Shown one piece after another: positions 16,580 to 24,878 of a DNA stretch of 64,000 nucleotides (its first letter is position 1; each line of letters begins with the position of its first letter). A model generated the notes under the pieces. The model searched no databases and had not been told where the DNA came from. It saw only the letters and a program-made list of their open reading frames with translations. Made by a program: the position numbers and the translations under genes. The stretch spans positions 62,001 to 126,000 of the forward strand of contig CAYGYT010000001.1 in the NCBI GenBank assembly GCA_964354215.1. The letters are read 5' to 3'. The DNA comes from CAVRZR01 sp964354215 (GTDB taxonomy: Bacteria > Actinomycetota > Coriobacteriia > Anaerosomatales > CAVRZR01).

Positions 16580-19500
16580 ATGAAAAGCCTAAGTAAGAAG
16601 AGCGGCTTCAGGTCAGCGACCAGCGTTGCGCTGTCGCTGGCTTTGCTGCTTTCGCTGGTCGCGATCCCTGCGTTCGGCGCCGATCCCGCGATACCCACGA
16701 CCTACGTCGCGGGTTCGCTGGTCGCTGGCAGCACGGGCATCGCCAGTGTCGTTGAGGCCACGTACCCTGAGGGCCTCGTCGGCACTGTCACAGTTGAAAC
16801 GTCGTGCACCCCGTACGTGCCGGCGGAGATCCTGCTTCAGCCGCTCGGCAACCCGACCTTGGGCGGCTCGACGGTCGCTAACGACCCCGCTGCGCTCACG
16901 CTTCGCATTGCCGCGCAGGGTGTCGACGGCAGCGTCTTGACTACCGACGTTGTGTGCCAGGCCAGCGATACATTCGACGCGGTTCTCGCTCGGGTCAACT
17001 CGCAGGTCGGCGCAGCCTCGTCCGTGCCGGACGATGTGAAGATCTTTGCCGGACGCAAGGGTGACTTCAATCAGCCGTACTTCAGGCTCCAGAAGGCCGG
17101 CGCGACCCCCAACCCGAGCTACCTGCAGATCTGGGACACTTACACCGCGGGCCCGCTCCTGAAGGGCGTCGCGGACCTGCTCGTCTTCGGCCCCGCCTCG
17201 ATCACCGAGCAGCGTGACACCGGCCCGGCCCTCCCTGGCAACAGCGGCGACGGTAGCCGCGTCCAAGGTAACGGCGCCAATGGCACGGTGGAGCCCTTCC
17301 CGGCGAACGGCTGGTACTTCGATCCGCTACTCGGCTCCAGGTTCGCGACCGCGACCATCGAGTACGGTTCGTGGGCGGAAGGCGTTGTCGGCAGGGCCAA
17401 CTGGCGGGCTCAGGTCGACACCATGACCGGGCAGTACACGGGTATTCGCATCATCGATACTGGTTCTAGCGTCGAACCAACGATAAGCGCGTACCTCGCC
17501 ACCGCAAGTCGCAGTGCGAGCATCGGCACAGGCAAGCTGACGTTCAGACTGGGCAACGGCGAGCGGAAGCCGGCCGCCAACTACGGCGTGACGATCGCCC
17601 CGAACACGGGCAGCCCGTTCAAGACCGGCACCGTGGTTGCGGGCAAGACCGAGACGTTCACGGTCACTGCGCCGCTTCCGGCAGTACCCGCCGACTGGGC
17701 TGGACTCGAGGATGCCTACAACGGCATCCGGGTCCTGTACCCGAAAGAGTTCACGTTCTCGGGAACCGGGAACGCCACCGCATCGCCCGCGCCGGCCAGC
17801 CAGTCCGTAGTGACTAGCAACACGGCCTACGGCCCGATGGTCACGGTCACGGGCTTTGTCACGGCTGCGGGCGTGGTTCCCCCCATCACCGTCCAGTCCA
17901 CTCTCGTAGCGACCCAGACCGCCGGTGTCTACAACACCGTCAAGGTCTGGATCCGCAACGTGGGTACGAATGGCGAGACGTGGGTACCGCTGTTCTGCCC
18001 GCCCAACTCCCCGATGAGCATCAGCGTCGCTCCTGACGTGGTCTCAAGGGTCGGGATGGAAGCGGAGCGGAACCGCGCAGGCGGCAAGACCCTCCTGAGG
18101 GCCATCGCCTACGACAAGTTCAACAACAAGATCCCGAATCCGGTCTTCCCGACGCCCACCATCTCTGGCACGAGCGACGGCGCCGCGATCGCTGCCGGCC
18201 CGACCTCGGATCAGTTCATCTGGACGCTCGCGAAGACGGCGGGCGCCAACACGGCGAACGTCTCCTACGCGAGCGTGGCCGGTTCGCTCACGGTCAACAC
18301 GACCGGCATCGGCGAGCCCGCTACGATCAAGGTTGTCCCGGTGGACTCGGACGGCAAGCACTGGGGCACTCCGAAGACCACGTGGCTGAACGCCGAGAAT
18401 CCGGCGTTCTACCTCCAGCTGGTCGACGCCAACGGCAACCCGACGTCGTTCCTGAACGACTCGGCCGGCTTCGAGGATGACCTGTTCAGCTTCAGGTCAG
18501 TCTCGGTAGAGGGCGTCGATCATTCGAGGAACAACATCCACATCGAGCACCTGTGGTCGCGCTCGTCGTTCACGTTGAGTGGCCCGTACTCTGGCATTCC
18601 GGGCAACTTCGGCTTCGGTTCCGCCTTCGGTCCTGACACGTGGACGCTGCTCGCGACCGCGAACGGCGGCATAGTCGCGCCGGCTCCGTCCAGCACGATC
18701 ACCATCAGCGCCAAGGACCCGGCCAAGGTCGGCGTTCCCGCCAAGCTGAGGGTCTCGGCTGTGGCGACCGCGCCCGCCGAGTATGCGGTCAACGACTACA
18801 TCTACAACGACAAGAGTGACGACTTCGACGACAGTGCCTTCGGTTACGCGAAGGGCGACGGCACCGAGTCTGTAGCGCTCACCGCGCAGGTCGTCGACGC
18901 GTACGGGACCCCCGTGACCGGTTCGACAGTCGCGAACGTCCCGCTCACGTTCACGCTCGACAAGTTCGCGGGTGCCAACGGCATCCTGCCGACCGGCTAC
19001 GTCTACGACACCAGGACGGACGCCTCCGGCGTCGCCACCGTCACCGTGAAGGCGTACCGCGGCACGTTCAAGACAGAGTACGTCCCGGACTTCGGCGATA
19101 GCTCGTGGTTCACCCCGATCAGGGCGAGCATCGCGATCACGTCGACGACTGACTGGGCGAATCCGTGCTCGGCCGCTACCGCGTGGGAGGGCTACGGCTT
19201 CACGTACTTCCACGGCGGCCAGATGAGCGCTTCGCTCGAGCAGACTCCTGAGTGCGAAGACAAGGACGTCCTGCTCGCCGACGGCACCGACTCCGCGAAG
19301 TTCGAGGCCTGCGTGAAGGACCCTGCGTTCCTCACGCCGGTCGCGAACTGGGGCGTGAAGTTCACGACGAACTTCGGCTCGTTTGACGCTTCGGGCACCA
19401 AGACCGTCGAGACGACGACCGGTGCCGACGGCAAGGCGAGCGTCACTATCAAGAGCAGCACCGCCAACGATGCGAAGACGCCGAAGGCTACCCTGTGGGC

Positions 19501-20950
19501 GATCGACCGCCAGCGGACGGCCGTGATGAAGGAAGTCACGTTCACCGACTGGAAGGCCGTCGCTCAGGTGCTCGAGCCCACCAAGCGCGCAGGCGACCGT
19601 GCCTACGCCAAGGTCCGCGTCTCGTACGAGAACTTCAAGACGGGCGCGAAGTTGATGTGGGACAAGTGCGACGGGGCCTTCAGTGCCGATAGCGCTCATG
19701 TGTACGGTCCGCAGCTCGCGTGCCAGGCATCGGGTTGCCACGGGCCTTGTCTCCCTGACCCGTGCTCCGACATGGCCGCCACATGCGCCCTCCATACGAA
19801 CCACACCAAGTGGGCCTCGAAGGCCGAAACGGACACGAACGGTGACGGCAAGTACGATTCCGTCGACATCCTCATCCCGGCGAAGGACGCGGAGGACGAC
19901 TCGCACACACTCGAGTCGGCTGGCAAGCGCTACGCGCTCGTCGGAGGCAGCGTGACAGGCAGAATGTGGAACGGCACGGTCTTCTACAACCAGAAGAGCA
20001 TCGTTGCCGCCTACGCCCGTCCCGAGGTGAACTTCATCAAGGAGGCCACGCTCAACGCCGAGGGCACGCAGTTCAGCACTGGCATGAGCGTCACCGGCAC
20101 CAAGTTCACACCTGGCGAGGGTGCCCCTGACTACGTCGATGCCGTCGATATCTACCTCGGCGACATCACGACCGTGGACACCATGCAGCTGGCTGATTCG
20201 GGTCCGTTCCACGGCCAGGATCCGCACCTGCTGGGCAAGGCCTATGTGGGTCGCGACGGCAGCCTGCTGCCAGTGGTCGCTGCCAGCGCGAAGCTCGCTC
20301 AGATGGCGCCTGGTTCCTACGACATCACTGTTGACGGCTTGGTCTTCAAGAACGGCCTGACGATCAAGAACATGTTCGGCATGGCCTCGGTCGTCATCGG
20401 CAATGCGAAGAGGGCCAGCGGCGTGTACTTCGTCAACCCAAGGATGAAGTACCCCGTGAACGTGAACGCTTTCGGTGCGGACAAGGTCGAAGTGTGGGCT
20501 GGTGCTACCAAGCTCGCCTACTCCTCGTCGACCGGCATGTTCACGCTTCCTGCCAGCCGTATCCCAGCCGGCCTCAGCTACATCACGGCGAAGGCCATGT
20601 GGAGCAACGGCTACACGACCGTTGTGAACGTCAAGGTCTACCGCCAGTCCCCGCTCAAGTTCACGACCCCGTCGCTCGCCGTGTCCGGCCGGACTCTCAG
20701 GGTCGCGGGCAAGGTCTCGGGCACTCCTGAGATCAACGGCAGCACGGCGTTCCTGATCCGCGTGAGCTTCCAGCGCAATATCAGCGGGCGCTGGGTCACG
20801 CAGAGTGTGAAGTACGTCCGGGCTTCGAGGGGCGCCTACAGGGCAGCCGCTACGGCGAATGCCGCGGGTGTGTGGAGAGCTGTCGTGTTCCATTACGACG
20901 CCGCTCACCCGACGTCCCAGAAGGCCTCCAACAGCAAGTCCGTGAGGTAG
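16580..20950 (+). CDS. Large secreted surface protein with Ig-like domains (1456 aa)
   Basis: The N-terminus is a classical signal peptide: basic start, hydrophobic core around residues 15-30, cleavage near AFGA/D. The body is Thr/Ser/Asn/Gly-rich beta-sandwich-like sequence with segments resembling Big_1-type Ig repeats (TDASGVATVTVKAYRG and TGADGKASVTIKSS). Six cysteines occur within about 45 residues at 19666-19788, including ASGCHGPC. The C-terminus shares a module with four other secreted proteins here and ends SKSVR. No LPXTG motif or SLH domain was seen. It has an AGGAGG ribosome binding site, a long leader and a strong terminator, which suggests high expression, as for an S-layer protein. 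That role is inference only. Confidence 0.75.
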   Translation: MKSLSKKSGFRSATSVALSLALLLSLVAIPAFGADPAIPTTYVAGSLVAGSTGIASVVEATYPEGLVGTVTVETSCTPYVPAEILLQPLGNPTLGGSTVANDPAALTLRIAAQGVDGSVLTTDVVCQASDTFDAVLARVNSQVGAASSVPDDVKIFAGRKGDFNQPYFRLQKAGATPNPSYLQIWDTYTAGPLLKGVADLLVFGPASITEQRDTGPALPGNSGDGSRVQGNGANGTVEPFPANGWYFDPLLGSRFATATIEYGSWAEGVVGRANWRAQVDTMTGQYTGIRIIDTGSSVEPTISAYLATASRSASIGTGKLTFRLGNGERKPAANYGVTIAPNTGSPFKTGTVVAGKTETFTVTAPLPAVPADWAGLEDAYNGIRVLYPKEFTFSGTGNATASPAPASQSVVTSNTAYGPMVTVTGFVTAAGVVPPITVQSTLVATQTAGVYNTVKVWIRNVGTNGETWVPLFCPPNSPMSISVAPDVVSRVGMEAERNRAGGKTLLRAIAYDKFNNKIPNPVFPTPTISGTSDGAAIAAGPTSDQFIWTLAKTAGANTANVSYASVAGSLTVNTTGIGEPATIKVVPVDSDGKHWGTPKTTWLNAENPAFYLQLVDANGNPTSFLNDSAGFEDDLFSFRSVSVEGVDHSRNNIHIEHLWSRSSFTLSGPYSGIPGNFGFGSAFGPDTWTLLATANGGIVAPAPSSTITISAKDPAKVGVPAKLRVSAVATAPAEYAVNDYIYNDKSDDFDDSAFGYAKGDGTESVALTAQVVDAYGTPVTGSTVANVPLTFTLDKFAGANGILPTGYVYDTRTDASGVATVTVKAYRGTFKTEYVPDFGDSSWFTPIRASIAITSTTDWANPCSAATAWEGYGFTYFHGGQMSASLEQTPECEDKDVLLADGTDSAKFEACVKDPAFLTPVANWGVKFTTNFGSFDASGTKTVETTTGADGKASVTIKSSTANDAKTPKATLWAIDRQRTAVMKEVTFTDWKAVAQVLEPTKRAGDRAYAKVRVSYENFKTGAKLMWDKCDGAFSADSAHVYGPQLACQASGCHGPCLPDPCSDMAATCALHTNHTKWASKAETDTNGDGKYDSVDILIPAKDAEDDSHTLESAGKRYALVGGSVTGRMWNGTVFYNQKSIVAAYARPEVNFIKEATLNAEGTQFSTGMSVTGTKFTPGEGAPDYVDAVDIYLGDITTVDTMQLADSGPFHGQDPHLLGKAYVGRDGSLLPVVAASAKLAQMAPGSYDITVDGLVFKNGLTIKNMFGMASVVIGNAKRASGVYFVNPRMKYPVNVNAFGADKVEVWAGATKLAYSSSTGMFTLPASRIPAGLSYITAKAMWSNGYTTVVNVKVYRQSPLKFTTPSLAVSGRTLRVAGKVSGTPEINGSTAFLIRVSFQRNISGRWVTQSVKYVRASRGAYRAAATANAAGVWRAVVFHYDAAHPTSQKASNSKSVR

Positions 20951-20982
20951 TGCGGCAGGCTGGATAGCTCCAACGCATCACG

Positions 20983-21010
20983 GAGGCGGGGCCCGAAAGG
21001 GCCCCGCCTC
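20983..21010 (+). terminator. Strong hairpin terminator after the 1456-aa surface protein
   Basis: A perfect 12-bp stem (GAGGCGGGGCCC with GGGCCCCGCCTC) is capped by a GAAA tetraloop, 33 bp after the stop codon. The following bases are only modestly T-rich (TGACTTTGAG), so it may act as a stability element as well as a terminator. Confidence 0.75.
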
Positions 21011-21147
21011 TGACTTTGAGCAGCGGTCTGGCGAAACGACGCTGCGCGACAGAGGCGGCAGGGAATCTGCTCAACACGTCTTGAGAATGGATTAAGGGGC
21101 TCCCGAGTAGCACGTTGCGGAGAGCTGCCGAGCCTATGATTCTTACT

Positions 21148-21167
21148 GGGGCGCCTGCTGGCGCCCC
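21148..21167 (+). other. Perfect GC hairpin just before the protease start
   Basis: GGGGCGCC (21148-21155) and GGCGCCCC (21160-21167) pair around TGCT, immediately before the GTG at 21168. A TATGAT hexamer at 21135-21140 would place a transcript start at the foot of the hairpin. It would block initiation at 21168, which favours a later start such as the GTG at 21198. Confidence 0.45.
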
Positions 21168-24062
21168 GTGGTGCCCCATGGAGTTTGGATTCCCAACGTG
21201 CTCTCTTCTCGCAGACGATCCCTCCCGCCGTTGAACCGGGGCGCGGCCCTCGCGGTCGTGCTGCTGGGTGCCGCGCTGGTCTTGGCGCTGGCGCCTGGGG
21301 CGTACGCCGCGTCTCACGGCGCTGGCGTAGTCGTCGCGCTCGAGCGCTCGGCAACCTCAGAGCAGGTGGCGGCAGCGGTCAGAGCGGTTGGTGGCGAGGT
21401 CATCCACACTGTTCCGAGCACGCGCTCGCTTCTTGTGGCCACGGACGCGGGCGCACGGGCGACTCTCGTGGCCAAGAGAGTCTCAGCGATGCCGGGCGTG
21501 CGGTACGCCGAGCCCAATCGACGCGTCCACGCGCAGTTCGTTCCGAACGACCCGATGTACACGCTGCAATGGGGTTTGCCGGCGGTGAACGCGCCAATCG
21601 CCTGGGACGGGGCGCGCGCGTCTTCGGCAGTGAAGGTGGCTGTGATCGACAGCGGCGCCTACTTCGGGCACCCGGACCTGACCGGCATCCTCGACAGCAT
21701 GCATGACTACGACTTCGTGAACATGGACAGCGATGCGAGCGACGACAACGGCCATGGCACGCACGTGACCGGGATTGTCGCCGCGATCGCCAACAACGGG
21801 CAGGGCGTCGCTAGCTTGGCGGGGCTCGGTGCGCAGGGTGCGACCGGCGGCGTACGCGTGATCCCCATCAAGGTCCTCGACGAGAACGGCGACGGGTGGG
21901 ACGAGGACGTGGCGCTCGCCATCAGACACGCCGCGGATTCGGGTGCGCGAGTCATCAATCTGAGCATGGGCGGTCCTGGCTCGACGCCGTTGAGCGAAGC
22001 GGTAGCGTACGCGCGCGCCAAAGGCTGCGTGCTGGTGGCGGCCGCGGGCAATTCTGGACTCGACCGGATCCTCTACCCCGCTGGTGTACCCGGGGTGATC
22101 GGCGTCGCGAGCCTGGACTCCGAGCTGCGGCAGGCGATGTTCTCGAACTCGGGAGCGCATGTCGACGTCAGTGCACCCGGTGAACAGGTCTTCTCTACGT
22201 CGTGGCCCGGCGGTGCCGCAAGTACCGGCTCGCTCTATGGCTACATGTCGGGAACGTCGATGGCGACTCCGTTCGTGGCGGCTGAGGCAGCGCTGCTCTT
22301 CTCGACGATGCCAAATGCGACGAACGCTCAGGTGGAGAGCGCGATCATGTCCTCGGCACGCGACCTGGGGCCAGTGGGCCGTGACGATGACTACGGACGA
22401 GGACTGATCGACGCGGCTGCCGCCCTGAGCCAGCTCACGGGCTACGACTACAGCCCGCCCGTCACCGCGGCAAGCGGCATCCCGTCCGGATGGAGCTCGC
22501 GAGATGTGACGGTGACGCTCAAGGCGACGGACGACCTGTCCGGTGTGGCGACGACCCAGGTGCGTGTTGGAGCCGAGGACGCGCGCGCGTACACAGCTCC
22601 TTTCGCGGTGACCGCCGAGGGTAGCACCAGGATCGCGTTCTGGTCGGTGGATCGGGCGGGCAACCACGAGGACCAGAAGACCGCCACGGCGCGCATCGAC
22701 AAGACGCCGCCCACGACCACGAGTGATGCGGTGGCGCGCTACGTAAGAAGCGCCACAATCAGGTTCTCGCCGGTCGATCGGCTGTCCGGTGTCGCGGCGA
22801 CTCGTTGGAATCTCGACGGCGCCCAGGGGTCCGGCACGGTTGTCACGACCACGGTACGTGGGTTCCACACGCTCACCTTCACGTCCACCGACGGCGCGGG
22901 CAACGCGGAGCCCACGCGTGCCATCGCCTTCGGGGTCGTGAACTCGGCCGACGACGTGCTTCCCCTCACGACCGCGGCACTCGGCGTACCAGGTGCGTGG
23001 GTGAACACGCCCGCCACCATCACGCTCGTGTCCTCGGGCAGCGGGCTGTCCGGCGCGGGCACCTACTACTCACTCGACGAGGGTCCCGCGATCGCGTATT
23101 CGAGCCCGTTCATGATTAGCCGCGAGGGGACGACCACGCTCGAGTTCTGGTCTTCTGCCGAGGGGGTCGCCGAACTGCACAAACTCGGCTACGTACGCGT
23201 CGACACCTCTCCGCCCAGCGTCGCACTCGACGCCCTGCCCTCCTACGAGGACGTCGCAATCGTGACCGCCACCGCGTCGGACACCGTTTCGGGCATCACA
23301 CCCCAGTCCCTGGGATGGTCGCTCGACGGCGTTGGGTGGGAGTCGGGGTCGACCGCCGTGCTCGATCGACCGGGGCGCTACGCTGTCGTGTTCAGGGCCT
23401 TTGACCTGGCGGGTAACGAGGCACAGGCGACCGCGCACGTGCTCGTGACGGGCGCCTCGGCAATCTCGCTTGCCAAGCCCGCCGTAGCGACTCCTGCGTG
23501 GGGAACAGCCTGCACGCTTGCGGGCGCAGTTTCACCGGCGCCGGCGAGTCCGGCGACGGTGACGATCCAAGCGCGCGTGCCCGGAACCACCACGTGGGCG
23601 CGCGTTGCCACGACCAGGACCGCAGGCGGCGCGTTTTCGGCGAGAGTCCTGCCGCGACGGCGCCTGGAGTACCGCGCTGTGTTCAGTGGCGATGATGTGC
23701 TCAGGGCGGCGGCGCCCAGCAATCGCGTCACGCTCGCGCCGAAGGTGTCGCTCACGCCTGTTTCCGGGCTGCCCGCATCGGTACGCAAAGGGGCGCTGCT
23801 CCAACTGAGTGGACGCGTTGTGCCGCAACACTCGGCCTCGGTCTACCTCATGATCGAGCGGCCCGTCGAGCGGCCCTCCGGCAGCACGTGGGTGAAGAGC
23901 CGCCGCATCCGCCTTGCATTGCATGCCGATGGGCGCGATGGCTCGACCTGGCGAGTTGCGCTCAGGCTGCCGCAGGGCCGATGGCGCGTGCGTGTGTACC
24001 ACGCCGCCGATACGCTGCACGCCAGCACCTACTCGACCGCTCGCTACGCACGTGTCCGTTAG
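21168..24062 (+). CDS. Secreted subtilisin-family (S8) serine protease with Ig-like repeats
   Basis: The 964-residue protein has a signal peptide (hydrophobic core about residues 25-47, AYA/A cleavage) and an inhibitor-I9-like propeptide (54-125). The S8 catalytic domain carries Asp161 (VAVIDSG), His196 (NGHGTHV) and Ser364 (SGTSMATP). After it come Ig-like repeats of the form PPVTTASGIPSGWSS...DLSGVATTQVRVG...AGNHEDQKTATARIDKTPP, and a C-terminal module ending RYARVR shared with neighbouring secreted proteins. The start is unclear: the GTG at 21168 is blocked by a hairpin, and the GTG at 21198 also lacks a good ribosome binding site. It probably matures or degrades surface proteins; substrates are unknown. 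Confidence 0.9.
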   Translation: MVPHGVWIPNVLSSRRRSLPPLNRGAALAVVLLGAALVLALAPGAYAASHGAGVVVALERSATSEQVAAAVRAVGGEVIHTVPSTRSLLVATDAGARATLVAKRVSAMPGVRYAEPNRRVHAQFVPNDPMYTLQWGLPAVNAPIAWDGARASSAVKVAVIDSGAYFGHPDLTGILDSMHDYDFVNMDSDASDDNGHGTHVTGIVAAIANNGQGVASLAGLGAQGATGGVRVIPIKVLDENGDGWDEDVALAIRHAADSGARVINLSMGGPGSTPLSEAVAYARAKGCVLVAAAGNSGLDRILYPAGVPGVIGVASLDSELRQAMFSNSGAHVDVSAPGEQVFSTSWPGGAASTGSLYGYMSGTSMATPFVAAEAALLFSTMPNATNAQVESAIMSSARDLGPVGRDDDYGRGLIDAAAALSQLTGYDYSPPVTAASGIPSGWSSRDVTVTLKATDDLSGVATTQVRVGAEDARAYTAPFAVTAEGSTRIAFWSVDRAGNHEDQKTATARIDKTPPTTTSDAVARYVRSATIRFSPVDRLSGVAATRWNLDGAQGSGTVVTTTVRGFHTLTFTSTDGAGNAEPTRAIAFGVVNSADDVLPLTTAALGVPGAWVNTPATITLVSSGSGLSGAGTYYSLDEGPAIAYSSPFMISREGTTTLEFWSSAEGVAELHKLGYVRVDTSPPSVALDALPSYEDVAIVTATASDTVSGITPQSLGWSLDGVGWESGSTAVLDRPGRYAVVFRAFDLAGNEAQATAHVLVTGASAISLAKPAVATPAWGTACTLAGAVSPAPASPATVTIQARVPGTTTWARVATTRTAGGAFSARVLPRRRLEYRAVFSGDDVLRAAAPSNRVTLAPKVSLTPVSGLPASVRKGALLQLSGRVVPQHSASVYLMIERPVERPSGSTWVKSRRIRLALHADGRDGSTWRVALRLPQGRWRVRVYHAADTLHASTYSTARYARVR

Positions 24063-24069
24063 CACGCGC

Positions 24070-24732
24070 ATGCAGACGCCCGCATCACGCCTCGCCGCGC
24101 TTGAGGCCGTCCTCTTTGACCTGGACGGAACGCTCATCGACAGCGTCGGACTCATCTTGGCGTCGTTCAGGTACGCGACCGAAACCGTTCTTGGCGAAGC
24201 GCTGCCCGACGACGTGATGATGCGTGATGTAGGACTACCGCTGGCCCGCCAGATGCGCGACTTCTCGGCTGAGCACGCCGAGGAGCTCCTGCGCGTCTAC
24301 CGCGAGCACAACGCCCGCTGGCACGACGAGCTCGTTCGCGCGTATCCCGAGACGGCCGAGACGCTCGTCTGGCTTGCCGCACGCGGACTCAGGCTCGGCG
24401 TGGTGACGTCGAAACACCAAGCGATGGCCCGCCGAGGACTCGCCGCATTCGACCTCGCGCGCTTCTTCGACGTCGTGGTGGGCGCGGACGACGTCACGCA
24501 CCACAAGCCCGACCCGCATCCGTTGCTGGTCGCTGCCGAGACGCTCGGCGTGCCGATCGAACGATGCGCGTACGTAGGCGACAGCCCGCACGACATGGCC
24601 GCGGCGCGCGCGGCCGGATGCGTGGCGATCGCGGCGACGTGGGGCATCGGCACGCGCGAGGCGCTGGTTGCGGCGGGCGCGGAGCTGATGCTCGATAGCA
24701 TGGTAGAGGTGCGGGAGGCGTTCGACGCGTGA
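24070..24732 (+). CDS. HAD-superfamily phosphatase (phosphoglycolate/pyrophosphatase-like)
   Basis: A 220-residue HAD hydrolase of subclass IA. Motif I is FDLDGTL (nucleophile Asp17), motif II is the threonine/serine in GVVTSKH, the lysine of motif III is in HHKPDP, and motif IV is YVGDSPHD. The helical cap follows motif I. It resembles PpaX or Gph type phosphatases, but substrate cannot be told from sequence. I chose the ATG at 24070; an in-frame GTG at 24052 would overlap the end of the protease gene. Neither has a clear ribosome binding site. The 146 bp after it hold no gene. Confidence 0.85.
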   Translation: MQTPASRLAALEAVLFDLDGTLIDSVGLILASFRYATETVLGEALPDDVMMRDVGLPLARQMRDFSAEHAEELLRVYREHNARWHDELVRAYPETAETLVWLAARGLRLGVVTSKHQAMARRGLAAFDLARFFDVVVGADDVTHHKPDPHPLLVAAETLGVPIERCAYVGDSPHDMAAARAAGCVAIAATWGIGTREALVAAGAELMLDSMVEVREAFDA

Positions 24733-24878
24733 GGCGGGTCGGGTGCATGTACTTGCTGGCACGGCAGGTGCAACCTGCGACCAGCGATGTAGTATTCATA
24801 GTCGACTGCGCCTTGGGTGGCGTCTGAGATGGAGAACTGCTGAGGTCAGGCGCTGAGGACCTCAGGGAAGGGGCTCCC

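Noticed and set aside
18497..20908. 803-codon open frame antisense to the 1456-aa protein gene
   Set aside because: Long antisense frames are common in GC-rich genes; composition is Arg/Val/Asp-rich without domains, and the plus-strand gene has a signal peptide and ribosome binding site.
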